The notes below the pieces were generated by a model. It had not been told where the DNA came from and ran no database searches. It saw only the letters and a list, made by a program, of their open reading frames with translations. The position numbers and the translations under genes are program-made. This document shows positions 35,862-43,919 of a DNA stretch of 64,000 bases, one piece after another. The stretch is from positions 3,830,001 through 3,894,000 of the forward strand of contig NZ_JAPEPC010000001.1 in assembly GCF_026340465.1 (NCBI RefSeq), given 5' to 3'. The stretch's first letter is position 1. Every line of letters begins with the position of its first letter. This stretch comes from Streptomyces sp. NBC_01306 (GTDB lineage: Bacteria > Actinomycetota > Actinomycetes > Streptomycetales > Streptomycetaceae).

Positions 35862-36809
35862 TCAGGACTCCGAGCGGTACATCAGGTCGACCTCGTGCGT
35901 GGTGAAGCCCAGCCGCTCGTACACCGTGACGGCCGCCGTGTTGTCGGCGTCCACGTACAGCATCGCCGTGGGCAGCCCCTCGGCCGCGAGGTGGCGCAGC
36001 CCGGTCGCGGTCAGCGCCTTGCCGAGGCCGCCGCCCTGGGCGTCCGGGCGGATGCCGACCACGTACACCTCGCCCAGCTGCTCGTCGGCGTGCACCTTCG
36101 TCCAGTGGAAGCCGACGATCTCCCCGCCGGGGCCGCCGTCCGCATCCGCGTCCCGTACCGCCAGGAAGAACCCCTTCGGGTCGAACCAGGACTCCGCCTT
36201 CCGGTCGTCCAGGTCGCGCTGGCTCATCGACCCCTGCTCGGGGTGGTGGGCGAAGGCGGCGGCGTTCACGGCGAGCCAGGCCGCATCGTCCTGACCGGGT
36301 ACGAAGGTCCGTACGGTGACGCCGTCCGGGTACACCGGCTCGGGGATGTTCAGCGGGGCCAACGGGCGCCGCAGCTGGCGCAGTTCACGGAACTTGGCCA
36401 GCCCGAGCACCTGGGCGAGGTGGCGGGCCGCCGCGTGTCCGCCGTGCGCCCAGACGCGCAGCCGCCGCCCGGAGGCGGCCAGCAGTGCGGAGCCGAGCGC
36501 GCGGCCGTTGCCCTGTCCCCGGTGGGAGGGGTGGACGACGAGTTCGGCGGCGGGTGCCTCGACGGGGTCGGTCGCCTCCAGCTGGGCGTACCCGGTGAGC
36601 GTGTCACCGACGCTGACCAGGAAGTGCTGAACCCCTTCGCGCCGCCCTCCGCGCAGCTGAAGCCGTCCCTGCTCGGAGACGGCCTGCTGCCCATCGGTCC
36701 GCGCGGCCTCGGCGAGCAGCGCGCGTACGGCTTGCTCCTGGTCGGCGGTGAGGGCGTCGAGGGTCTGGATCTGCCGGCCGGGTGCGGGGTCTGCGGGCGC
36801 ATTCGTCAT
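35862..36809 (-). CDS. mshD: mycothiol synthase MshD
   Basis: The 315-aa enzyme consists of two GNAT domains and acetylates Cys-GlcN-Ins, the last step of mycothiol synthesis. The N-terminal domain shows ELVVHPSHRGQGNGRALGSA; the C-terminal domain shows VYVVGIRPDAQGGGLGKALT and ends with DNTAAVTVYERLGFTTHEVD. Also typical are DPKGFFLAVRD and GFHWTKVH. Length and paired domains match MshD of actinomycetes. It is a single gene. Confidence 0.95.
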   Translation of the reverse strand: MTNAPADPAPGRQIQTLDALTADQEQAVRALLAEAARTDGQQAVSEQGRLQLRGGRREGVQHFLVSVGDTLTGYAQLEATDPVEAPAAELVVHPSHRGQGNGRALGSALLAASGRRLRVWAHGGHAAARHLAQVLGLAKFRELRQLRRPLAPLNIPEPVYPDGVTVRTFVPGQDDAAWLAVNAAAFAHHPEQGSMSQRDLDDRKAESWFDPKGFFLAVRDADADGGPGGEIVGFHWTKVHADEQLGEVYVVGIRPDAQGGGLGKALTATGLRHLAAEGLPTAMLYVDADNTAAVTVYERLGFTTHEVDLMYRSES

Positions 36810-36937
36810 GGGGGCGAGCGTACAGACGCCGGGAACGTGACCCGGCGGGAAGCGACTGGATCCGACCTGACCTCTGGCCGATGCCGGGTGGCTCGTACGC
36901 CGGCTGCAACGCGGCGGCCGGCACCCGGTGGCGTCGG

Positions 36938-38002
36938 TCAGGCGCCGCCGGACGGCTTGCGCAGGACGTCGTCCGCGATGCGGGAGAGATCCTCCGCGCT
37001 GGGCAGCAGCCCTTGTACGCGCTCCGGCAGCCCGGCATAGGTGCTGACTGCCAGGGGTTTGCTGTATCCGCGCAGCGCGTACTCGACCATGGAGCGGTCC
37101 CGGCTCTCGGCGATGAGGATGCCGACGGTAGGACCGTCGACTTCTTTGTCACGGACCAGGTCGTCGACCACCGACACATAGAACCCGAGCTGTCCGAAGT
37201 GTTCTGGGTGGGCCTTCCGGGTCTTGAGTTCCAGCACGACGTAGCAGTGCAGTTTGCAGTGGTAGAAGAGCAGGTCGATACGGAACTCGGTGTCGCCCAC
37301 CACCACGGGGTACTGGCGCCCCACGAACGCGAAGCCGACGCCCAGTTCCGTCAGGAACCGGACCAGATTGGCGACGAGCGCATCCTCCAGATCGCGCTCC
37401 GCAGGACGTCCGGTGAGTTCGGTGAAGTCGAGCCGGTAGGGATCCTTGAAAACCTCCTTCACCGCGTCGGAACTCTCGGGCAGGCTGACGTCGAAGTTAT
37501 TGGCGGCGGCTCCCTTGGCACGGTGCAGCGCGGTGTGGATCATCGAGCCGAGATGGTCGCGCGACCAGCCGTGGTGGACGGCGTGCTGGGCGTAGAAGTC
37601 CAGCTCGAAGCGGGTTTCGCACTTGTCCATCAGGAGCTGGAGGTGTCCCCATGGCAATTGGGCAGCAGCTTGCTGCCCAAATTGTTCGGGCCATGTTCGA
37701 GCCAGCTGCCGCATGTACTTGACGTTGCGCGTACTGAACCCTCGCTGGTTCGGGAACTCGGTGCGCAGCTCGGCCGAGATGCGTCCGATGATCCCCGTGC
37801 CCCACTTCTCGTCCTGTTGCCGTGCCAGGATCGTCCGGCCGATCTCCCAGTACATGAGGAGCATCTCTGTGTTGACCTTCAGCTGGGCGCGGACATGGGC
37901 GCCACGCACGATCGCCTTGAGGTCATGCACCAGGTCGAAGAAGCCGGGCGGAAGAGCGGAGGCCTGGGCGGGCAAGACGCCCCTGGCCGTTTCGTCGTTC
38001 AT
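36938..38002 (-). CDS. DUF1016/YhcG-type PD-(D/E)XK nuclease-like protein
   Basis: The 354-aa protein has the DUF1016 N-terminal domain (MYWEIGRTILARQQDEKWG; RGFSTRNVKYMRQLARTWPE). The C-terminal nuclease core has FRIDLLFYHCKLHCYVVLEL followed by K, where Asp and the ELK supply the PD-(D/E)XK metal site. Family members are often near restriction or mobile-element genes and are thought to act on DNA; the function is unproven. There is no partner gene here. Its base use is slightly less GC-rich than neighbours and it contains a perfect 10-bp inverted repeat (37658-37680), so horizontal arrival is possible. Confidence 0.88.
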   Translation of the reverse strand: MNDETARGVLPAQASALPPGFFDLVHDLKAIVRGAHVRAQLKVNTEMLLMYWEIGRTILARQQDEKWGTGIIGRISAELRTEFPNQRGFSTRNVKYMRQLARTWPEQFGQQAAAQLPWGHLQLLMDKCETRFELDFYAQHAVHHGWSRDHLGSMIHTALHRAKGAAANNFDVSLPESSDAVKEVFKDPYRLDFTELTGRPAERDLEDALVANLVRFLTELGVGFAFVGRQYPVVVGDTEFRIDLLFYHCKLHCYVVLELKTRKAHPEHFGQLGFYVSVVDDLVRDKEVDGPTVGILIAESRDRSMVEYALRGYSKPLAVSTYAGLPERVQGLLPSAEDLSRIADDVLRKPSGGA

Positions 38003-38080
38003 CTGGACAGGCTCGCGCTGACCTGCGGTGCTGTGACGTTCCTGCTGATATCAATCCACCGAACGGGTGACTCCTACGGA

Positions 38081-38121
38081 CTGCGGCCCCCGCTCGCCTG
38101 GTCGGCGGACGGGGGCCGCAG
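38081..38121 (-). terminator. hairpin downstream of the BP74-like gene
   Basis: A 12-bp perfect stem (ctgcggcccccg and its complement) around a 17-nt loop, 21 bp beyond the stop of the minus-strand gene at 38142. No T run is present. Confidence 0.55.
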
Positions 38122-38141
38122 CCCGTGGCGGAAGAGCGAGA

Positions 38142-38606
38142 TCAGGGCGCGGGGATTTCCTTCGTGATGTGTGAGGACCAGGGGCACCAGACCAGGCCGG
38201 GCAGGAAGGGGCCGCCCGCCTCGTCCAGGTGGTCCTCGACGTACGCGGGGTGCGCGTCGCAGACCTCGATGGCGTAGTCGAAGAAGCCGATGCTGTCCGG
38301 GCGGAGGTTGTAGCTCCAGCGGGGGTTGTACGGCGCGGGCCGCTTGTCGATCCGCCCGATGACGTGGGGCCTCTCGGTCGTCGCGCCGCTCACCAGGTCA
38401 CGGGCGTGCTGGATGTCCTCGGGCTTGGTCAGCTTGATGATCCAGGTGCTGCGGTAGTCATGGCCGTTGGCCACCTCGAAGTAGGCGGCGTCGCCCGCTG
38501 CGGCGCGGGTGGTGGCGGTGTCCGGCTGGGCAGTGGCGGTGGCGGCGCCGGTGAGGGTGAGCATCAGGGCCGAGGCAAACAGGCCGATCTTGGTGACGCG
38601 TCGCAT
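38142..38606 (-). CDS. secreted BP74-like domain protein
   Basis: The 154-aa precursor has a signal peptide (MRRVTKIGLFASALMLTLTG, cleaved after the ATA run) and a single domain of about 115 residues. The domain is rich in aromatic and charged residues: AAYFEVANGHDYRSTWIIKL, HVIGRIDKRPAPYNPRWSYN and YVEDHLDEAGGPFLPGLVWC. I believe this matches the BP74 domain seen in small secreted proteins of streptomycetes and some eukaryotes; the function is unclear. Two cysteines (VCDAH, WCPW) could form a disulfide. The longer frame to 38693 lacks a signal start. A conserved neighbour is not evident. Confidence 0.75.
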   Translation of the reverse strand: MRRVTKIGLFASALMLTLTGAATATAQPDTATTRAAAGDAAYFEVANGHDYRSTWIIKLTKPEDIQHARDLVSGATTERPHVIGRIDKRPAPYNPRWSYNLRPDSIGFFDYAIEVCDAHPAYVEDHLDEAGGPFLPGLVWCPWSSHITKEIPAP

Positions 38607-38855
38607 GGGTGCAGAGGTCCTTCCGGGAAACGCGGCCGTCCACACGGCCGCTGCATCGCTGAAAGTAGCGGATTGGCTACTCAAAGTGAGCAATGTGTGG
38701 ATCTTGGTCTGAGTGGTGTCGGCGAGGGGCCGGCGTCCCGGCGCTCGGTTCTCGGTGTGCGGTTGGCGGGGCGGAGACCCGACGGGCCCTGACGGCTCGC
38801 CGCCCCTTCTTCTTTCGGCTGTCAGCCTTCAGCTCCCGGATCGGGAACTGTCAGG

Positions 38856-39326
38856 TCAGTCACCCGTGTTGGTCGCCCAGACGGGGCGGTGCTCGTTGTT
38901 GTAGATGACGACGTTGCCGTCGTCCTGGATGGCCAGGTAGGCGCCCTTGTGCCAGGTGCCGGACGCCCACACGGGCTCATTCGCGGAGTTGTAGACGACG
39001 AAGTTGCCGTCCTCCTGGAACACGGCGCAGTTCCCGTGCGACCAGGTGTGGGGCGCCTGCCAGGCCGGGTGACCGTCCTTGTAAAGGACGAAGTTGCCGT
39101 CCTCCTGCATACGGAGGATGGTCCGGCCGTTGCCCGACGTCCACGCACCGTTCTTACAGATCTGCGCACGCGGCCGGATGATGGTGTCACTGGTGGGACG
39201 CGCGGCGGCAACCTTGGCCGCTCCGGCCTGGCTTGTGGTCAGGGCGGGAGCCGCGAAGGCACTACCCGCACCGAGGATCAGCGAGGCCGATACGGCCGCG
39301 ACACACAGAGAATTACGGAACTTCAC
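38856..39326 (-). CDS. secreted bulb-type (mannose-binding-like) lectin
   Basis: The 156-aa precursor has a signal peptide (residues 1-26) and a beta-prism lectin domain. The domain has three repeats of the carbohydrate-site motif: QEDGNFVLY, QEDGNFVVY and QDDGNVVIY, each followed by a W-A/G strand. The motif (QxDxNxVxY) is complete in all three, so sugar binding is likely, with mannose typical. It is secreted with no catalytic partner. GTG 39326 is the start; Lys-Phe-Arg then opens the signal peptide. Confidence 0.9.
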   Translation of the reverse strand: MKFRNSLCVAAVSASLILGAGSAFAAPALTTSQAGAAKVAAARPTSDTIIRPRAQICKNGAWTSGNGRTILRMQEDGNFVLYKDGHPAWQAPHTWSHGNCAVFQEDGNFVVYNSANEPVWASGTWHKGAYLAIQDDGNVVIYNNEHRPVWATNTGD

Positions 39327-39532
39327 CAGATGCTCCTTGGCGCTGACGGGTCACTTGAATAAGTAACCCTCCGTAGCCATAGGTATACAGATCGACTGCT
39401 TCGAGCAGAAGATCAGCCCGGGGCATCCACTCCAACGAGCTACGGAGTCGGCCTGCGTTGCCGACTGCACGCGCCGGAGCGTCGCATCGGTCCGAGTATG
39501 GGAAAGCAGCAGGTGAGGAGGGGCGCGCGGCG

Positions 39533-39979
39533 CTATCTAAGCTCGCCGGTCCCGGTCCTGGCGAGTGTGAACCAGACGGCCTTGCGGTCCGGGGTGCAGC
39601 CGCCGAGGAGGGTCCATCCCCAGGCGAACGCGAGTCGGTCGAGCAGTAACAGTCCGCGCCCGCACTCCAGTTGATCGTCCGCAGGTGAGGGAGCGAGTGC
39701 GGGAAGGAACCAGGGCGCGTTGTCCGCCACGGAGACGGTGATCTGCTTGCGGTTGACGGTCGCGTACAGCTGGATCCGGGGCGTACGGGTGTGGCGATGG
39801 GCGTTGGTCACCACCTCCGCGACGCAGAGCCGCGCGTCGTCGGTGAGGTCGCGGTGACGGCTGACGGTGAGCAGCGAGGTGACGAAGTCCCGTGCGATGC
39901 GGGGTGCGTTGGCGGTGTTGGGCAGGGCGATGCGGTAGAACTCGCCGCCCTGTGGGGGGCGTGGTGCGGCGGGGGTCAT
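39533..39979 (-). CDS. RsbW-like ATP-binding anti-sigma/regulatory protein
   Basis: The 148-aa protein has a GHKL ATPase fold: N-box LCVAEVVTNAHRHTR, G1 box VADNAPW, and G2-like CGRGLLLLDRLAFAWG. Such single-domain serine kinase-like proteins bind anti-anti-sigma partners or sigma factors. ATG 39979 follows AGGGAG. It is divergent from the HTH/DUF397 pair at 40220, a combination repeated many times in Streptomyces chromosomes (the WhiJ/AbaA-like clusters), hinting at a shared regulatory switch. Confidence 0.85.
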   Translation of the reverse strand: MTPAAPRPPQGGEFYRIALPNTANAPRIARDFVTSLLTVSRHRDLTDDARLCVAEVVTNAHRHTRTPRIQLYATVNRKQITVSVADNAPWFLPALAPSPADDQLECGRGLLLLDRLAFAWGWTLLGGCTPDRKAVWFTLARTGTGELR

Positions 39980-40219
39980 GAGGGTTCTCCCTACGCGATG
40001 CGATCCGAAACGGGTGCGCCGCTCGTTGTCCGTGGCAATGGCCGGATCGGCGCGCAGGACTCAAGGCGCGCTGAAGCGGCTGCACTTCGGGCTTGTCGAC
40101 GTCGATGACGACGTTAGTGCACGAGGCTAATTAGTGTGACCAAGTCGACTCATTCACTCAACGAGGTGGACTGTCGAATGGGCACGGGCCACACTGGGTT
40201 CCGACTTAAGGAGAGGTCG

Positions 40220-41071
40220 ATGCCATCGAGGAAGGCGCCCACGGCGCGGCAGCGCCGTCTGGGCACTGAGCTGCGGAAGATGCGTGAGCACGCGGGGTTG
40301 TCGCTCGCTCAGGCCGCAGCGCTGCTCAGTACGGACCGCACTGCGATCAGCAACACCGAGTCAGGCCGATTTGGGGTCAGTAGTGAACGGGTGCGGACCT
40401 GGGCCGGCCAGTACGAGTGCCCTGACGTGGCCTATATCGATGCTCTGGCCGACATGGCGTCGGAGCGCATAAGCGGCTGGTGGGAGGACTATCGCAACGA
40501 CTTCTCCAGCGGTGCGCTCGACCTGGCCGAGCTGGAGCACCATGCCGTCGGGATCCGCTCGGTGCACATCATGTACATGCCTGGCCTGCTCCAGAATGAG
40601 GACTACGCCCGTGCCGTGTTCGCGGAAGTGGTGCCGCCACTGAGTCCGGCACGGCAGCGGCGGCAGCTGTCCCATCGGCTGAAGCGTCGAGACGTGCTCG
40701 ACCGTGAAGCACCGCTCGCCTGCACGTTCCTCATCCATGAGGCCGCTCTGCGGATGACATACGGCGGCCCGAGCGTGGCCCGTAGTCAACTTGCCCATCT
40801 GCTGAAGGAATCGGACCGGGACAACGTCACTATCCGGGTGATCCCCTTCGCGGCAGGCGGTTTCCCGGAGCCCGGCAGTTCGACACAATACGTCTACGGC
40901 TCAGTCCCGCAGCTCGACACCGTTCAGATGGACACTGCGACCGGGCCTGCATTTCTGGATGCCGAGACTCGTCTCGTGAACTATCGAGCAGTGCTCGACC
41001 GGACCGAGGAGCGGTCGCTCGATCCGGAGAGTTCCCGGGACTTCATCCGAAGAATCGCACAACAAGCATGA
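40220..41071 (+). CDS. XRE-family HTH regulator with DUF5753 domain
   Basis: The 283-aa protein has an N-terminal HTH (about residues 14-70: GTELRKMREHAGLSLAQAAA; LSTDRTAISNTESGR). A DUF5753 ligand-like domain follows (VHIMYMPGLLQNEDYARAVF, then DVLDREAPLACTFLIHEAAL, VQMDTATGPAFLDAE). ATG 40220 is selected by AAGGAGAGG. It pairs with the DUF397 protein encoded 13 bp downstream, and is divergent from the anti-sigma-like gene. Known members of this group regulate development and antibiotic output. Confidence 0.92.
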   Translation: MPSRKAPTARQRRLGTELRKMREHAGLSLAQAAALLSTDRTAISNTESGRFGVSSERVRTWAGQYECPDVAYIDALADMASERISGWWEDYRNDFSSGALDLAELEHHAVGIRSVHIMYMPGLLQNEDYARAVFAEVVPPLSPARQRRQLSHRLKRRDVLDREAPLACTFLIHEAALRMTYGGPSVARSQLAHLLKESDRDNVTIRVIPFAAGGFPEPGSSTQYVYGSVPQLDTVQMDTATGPAFLDAETRLVNYRAVLDRTEERSLDPESSRDFIRRIAQQA

Positions 41072-41084
41072 AGGCGTGAGAACC

Positions 41085-41279
41085 ATGGAAATCCAGTGGC
41101 GCAAGTCCTCGAAGTCGTCGGGTGCGGAGGGGAACAACTGTCTCGAACTCGCCGAGCAGGGGGGCGAGATCCTGATGCGTGAGAGCGACAACCCCGGTGT
41201 GGTCATCCACACGACCCGCGCCAAGCTGCGTGCCTTCCTCGGGGGTGCGAAGGAGGGCGAGTTCGACGACCTGGCGTGA
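41085..41279 (+). CDS. DUF397 protein
   Basis: The 64-aa protein shows the DUF397 layout: WRKSSKSSGAEGNNCLELAE, then a VVIHTTRAKLRAFLGGAKEG tail. These small proteins accompany HTH/DUF5753 regulators and probably bind them. ATG 41085 follows gaagg; the overlapping GTG 41076 lacks room for a ribosome site. It ends 22 bp before a terminator. Confidence 0.92.
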   Translation: MEIQWRKSSKSSGAEGNNCLELAEQGGEILMRESDNPGVVIHTTRAKLRAFLGGAKEGEFDDLA

Positions 41280-41300
41280 GTCGGGCCCACTTCCGCTTCG

Positions 41301-41339
41301 GGCGGCCCCCACCGGCGCAGGTGGGGGCCGCCTTGTTTT
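41301..41339 (+). terminator. Rho-independent terminator after DUF397 gene
   Basis: A perfect 13-bp stem (ggcggcccccacc, loop ggcgca, complement) followed by ttgtttt. Confidence 0.88.
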
Positions 41340-41391
41340 GTTCCGTAGCACTCATCCGGGCGACTGGTATCACTCGTTAGACGTCAAACGC

Positions 41392-41421
41392 TTGATACGG
41401 GGTGGGTGCAACCGCTAGCTT
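41392..41421 (+). promoter_or_regulatory. candidate housekeeping promoter
   Basis: ttgata, 18-bp spacer, tagctt, in an AT-richer stretch. Start of RNA would be near 41428, leaving a 5' leader of about 165 nt that includes the long hairpin at 41515. Confidence 0.5.
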
Positions 41422-41514
41422 CATATCGCGCCGCCAACGGGGCTACTGGTGACCTGTGTTCATGCAAAGGCGCCACAACTCCCCTTCGGTCTGCGCCGAT
41501 TGAGGGGGCAAGAA

Positions 41515-41569
41515 GGGGCCGCCCCCTGCCTACAGCTCGTCACGCCGGCAGTAGGCAGGGGGCGGCCCC
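41515..41569 (+). promoter_or_regulatory. 19-bp perfect hairpin in 5' leader
   Basis: ggggccgccccctgcctac and its exact complement flank a 17-nt loop. The stem ends 10 bp before the aggagg ribosome site of the gene at 41594. No T run follows, so it is not a typical terminator; it could control translation or protect the RNA. Confidence 0.82.
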
Positions 41570-41593
41570 GACGTCGCGTCAGGAGGACACATC

Positions 41594-41965
41594 ATGCGTG
41601 TCGCGCACCCCACCCGCGCCTTCTGGTACGAGCGGATCACCTACCGCACGATGGACGCCGACGACGTGGCGGACGTGGCGCGGTACGCGGCCACCGCACC
41701 GGCCGAGGCGATCCGCCGTATCCGAGCGGACGTACGCGAGCTGGCGCACGCCCTTCCGCCCATCGAGCGCCACCGCGCGCTGAGTTGGGTCGACGGAGGC
41801 GGCTGTGTCGGTGCGATCGGCGCACTGCACCGGGGTGAGCCGTGCGGGTTCTCGCTGAGTCACCGGGGGCGGTGGATCGAGTGGTCCGTGCGCCCGTACC
41901 TGGAATTCCGTGTCGACGGCGGGGCGCTGATCCCCGTCCTGGGCAGCACGTGCGGGCCGTACTGA
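41594..41965 (+). CDS. hypothetical protein (123 aa)
   Basis: I do not recognise this protein. It begins MRVAHPTRAFWYERITYRTM with aggagg 8 bp ahead, and shows a helical acidic middle (DADDVADVARYAATAPAEAI). A Cys/Gly/Trp-containing second half follows (LSWVDGGGCVGAIGALHRGE; LSHRGRWIEWSVRPY). No signal or membrane helix is seen. It stands alone, behind a promoter and a long hairpin. Similar short proteins occur beside HTH/DUF397 pairs in streptomycetes, but I cannot assign a function. Confidence 0.72.
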   Translation: MRVAHPTRAFWYERITYRTMDADDVADVARYAATAPAEAIRRIRADVRELAHALPPIERHRALSWVDGGGCVGAIGALHRGEPCGFSLSHRGRWIEWSVRPYLEFRVDGGALIPVLGSTCGPY

Positions 41966-42020
41966 GGTGGGCCGGTCCGGCATGGGAGCGGTTACGGGCA
42001 AGGCTTCCGGGGCCGACTGC

Positions 42021-42827
42021 TCAGGTGAGGGTTTCGCCGCCGTCGACGGTGATGACCTGGCCGGTGACGTAGTTGTTGGCCATGAGGAAGAGGGCCGAGG
42101 CGGCTGCTTCCTCAGCGGTGCCGAAGCGGCCGAGGGGAGTGGTCGATCCGGCGGTGGCGATCGCGTCGTCGGAGTCCAGGCCCGGCAGCGAACGCAGCAG
42201 CGGTGTGTCTATCCGGCCGAAGCGGACGGTGTTCACGCGCAGCCGTGCGGGGGCCAGCTCCACGGCGAGAACCCTGGTGAGGGTCTCCACGGCACCGGCC
42301 ACCGACAGCGGGGCGGCCATCCCGGGAACGGGGCGGACCACGAGGATCCCCGAGCTGAACGTGAGCGAGCCTCCTGCCGGGAGCCGGGTCGCCGCCGTGC
42401 GGGCGGTGGTGAAGGCCGCCTGGAGCCGGGAGTCGAAGGCCGTGCGGATGTCATCGGCCGACAGTCCGGTCAGGGGGCCGATGCCGTTCATGCCTCCCGC
42501 GGTGACGAGCACATGGTCGACGTGACCCGCCCTGTCGAAGGCATCGGTGAGGGTCTGCTCGTCGCCGCCGTCGCCGGGAACGGCCAGCACGGCATCGTCG
42601 GGAGCCCCGGCCGGGCTTGCGCTGTGCAGCCGGTGGACGGCGGCCTTCAGCCGGTCGGGGTCGCGGCCGACCAGCACGACACGGGCGCCGACCGAACGCA
42701 GCAGGGTGCCCGCCGCCAGGCCGATTCCCGAGCTTCCGCCGACGAGGACGACCGTCGTACCGGAGAGGGCGCTCGGCAGCGGTGAGCGAACGGGGATGGG
42801 GGTCGGGACGGGAGTCGCAGTGCTCAT
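42021..42827 (-). CDS. short-chain dehydrogenase-like protein without YxxxK
   Basis: The 268-aa protein has an SDR Rossmann fold: nucleotide motif VGGSSGIG (residues 29-36), VTAGGMNG, the Ser159 region LTFSSG, and the C-terminal FLMANNYVTGQVITVDGGET. At the place of the catalytic Tyr/Lys the sequence is GMAAPLSVAGAVETL (169-183), with neither Tyr nor Lys. It may be a binding or regulatory SDR, or use other residues. It is divergent from a TetR gene and shares the operators 42848-42915, so the TetR protein probably represses it. Confidence 0.87.
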   Translation of the reverse strand: MSTATPVPTPIPVRSPLPSALSGTTVVLVGGSSGIGLAAGTLLRSVGARVVLVGRDPDRLKAAVHRLHSASPAGAPDDAVLAVPGDGGDEQTLTDAFDRAGHVDHVLVTAGGMNGIGPLTGLSADDIRTAFDSRLQAAFTTARTAATRLPAGGSLTFSSGILVVRPVPGMAAPLSVAGAVETLTRVLAVELAPARLRVNTVRFGRIDTPLLRSLPGLDSDDAIATAGSTTPLGRFGTAEEAAASALFLMANNYVTGQVITVDGGETLT

Positions 42828-42846
42828 GGGAGAGCCTTCCGTGAAT

Positions 42847-42916
42847 AAACCATCTGGTTGTTTTACTCTTGTGTTCATACTGCTGCCTGGACAGAGGGCA
42901 GTCAACCGGATGGTTT
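42847..42916. promoter_or_regulatory. twin palindromes, probable TetR operators
   Basis: AACCA-tc-TGGTT (42848-42859) and AACC-ggat-GGTT (42904-42915) are related palindromes 56 bp apart. Each lies close to one of the divergent starts (SDR 42827, TetR 42926). Position fits repression of both genes. Confidence 0.8.
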
Positions 42917-42925
42917 AATTTGTTC

Positions 42926-43543
42926 ATGGCCTATGACGCGGAAGACACCAGGCGGCGCATCTTCGCCGCCGCCGTCGCCGAGTTCGCCGAGCACGGTCTG
43001 GCCGGGGCCAGGGTCGACCGGATCGCCAAGGCCGCCAGGGCCAACAAGCAGGCCATCTATCTGTACTACGGCAGCAAGGAGAAGCTGTTCACCGCCATCC
43101 TCCGGGCCAAGCTGGAGGAGGTCCGGCTCTCCGTCCCCGTCGATCCCGACGCGATGGCCGAGGTGGTCGGGCAGCTCTTCGACTGGTACCAGGAGCACCC
43201 GGAGCTGATCAGGCTGCTGCTGTGGGAGGCGCTGGAGGCGGGCGACGAACCCGAGAGTGAGCAGGAGCGCCGGGACGGTTTCCGCGAGAAGGCTCGCCAT
43301 CTCGTGGACGGAGGCGTGGCCCGCCATCTGCCCGAGGACGCCCGGGTCCGCGCTGCCCAGGACCTGCTGTTCACCATCATGGGGCTGATCGCGTGGAACT
43401 TCGCGGTGCCCAGGATGGCCCGCATGGCTCTGGACGAGGAGACCGACGAGGCCGCCTTCGCCCGCCGCCGCGAGACAGTGATCGAAGCCGCCCGCACACT
43501 CGCCGCCAACGCCGGACGCCCCCGGGGCGGGGTCTCGGAGTAA
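42926..43543 (+). CDS. TetR-family repressor
   Basis: The 205-aa protein has a canonical TetR HTH (residues 8-55: DTRRRIFAAAVAEFAEHGLA; RIAKAARANKQAIYLYYGSK). The helical ligand domain follows, with a C-terminal FTIMGLIAWNFAVP segment. ATG 42926 sits 10 bp from the second operator. It most likely represses the divergent SDR gene and itself; the inducing ligand is unknown. Confidence 0.93.
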   Translation: MAYDAEDTRRRIFAAAVAEFAEHGLAGARVDRIAKAARANKQAIYLYYGSKEKLFTAILRAKLEEVRLSVPVDPDAMAEVVGQLFDWYQEHPELIRLLLWEALEAGDEPESEQERRDGFREKARHLVDGGVARHLPEDARVRAAQDLLFTIMGLIAWNFAVPRMARMALDEETDEAAFARRRETVIEAARTLAANAGRPRGGVSE

Positions 43544-43748
43544 GGGCCGCTTTTCCATAGGGTTCTTCTTCGTTCCTCTTCGAGTTCTATTGATTTTCCG
43601 TCGGGGAATTGTGGCGCTGAGAGGCGTACTGAGAGGGTGCGTTGAGGGAAGTGCCGAGAGGCTGGGAAAGTTACTGTCGGGGGCTTTCCGGAGCTTCGAG
43701 GAATGAAGTAGTGATGTCGGGGCACTCGATGCTTCGGAGGTTAAAAAA

Positions 43749-43919
43749 ATGATTCCTGTTCTTCTTGTTCTTGTCCTTGCGGTGATCCTTTTCGGTGCTG
43801 GTTTCGCCGTCCAGGCCCTGTGGTGGATCGCCGCTGTCGTGCTGGTCGTGTGGCTGCTGGGATTCGTCATCCGTCCCGCGGCGAGCGGTGGAAAGCGCAG
43901 CCGCTGGTACCGGTGGTAG
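43749..43919 (+). CDS. 56-aa hydrophobic membrane protein
   Basis: A perfect ggagg at 43736 precedes ATG 43749. The 56-aa product has two membrane helices (IPVLLVLVLAVILFGAGFAV and LWWIAAVVLVVWLLGFVI) and a basic tail (SGGKRSRWYRW). The leader of this gene (43544-43748) is strikingly AT-rich for the region, with ttgattttcc and aaaaaa. Small hydrophobic proteins of this type are common in streptomycetes and have no established role. Confidence 0.75.
   Translation: MIPVLLVLVLAVILFGAGFAVQALWWIAAVVLVVWLLGFVIRPAASGGKRSRWYRW

Noticed and set aside
37658-37680. Perfect 10-bp inverted repeat within the DUF1016 gene as a terminator or att site
   Set aside because: It is in the middle of an intact coding frame and has no T run or second copy.
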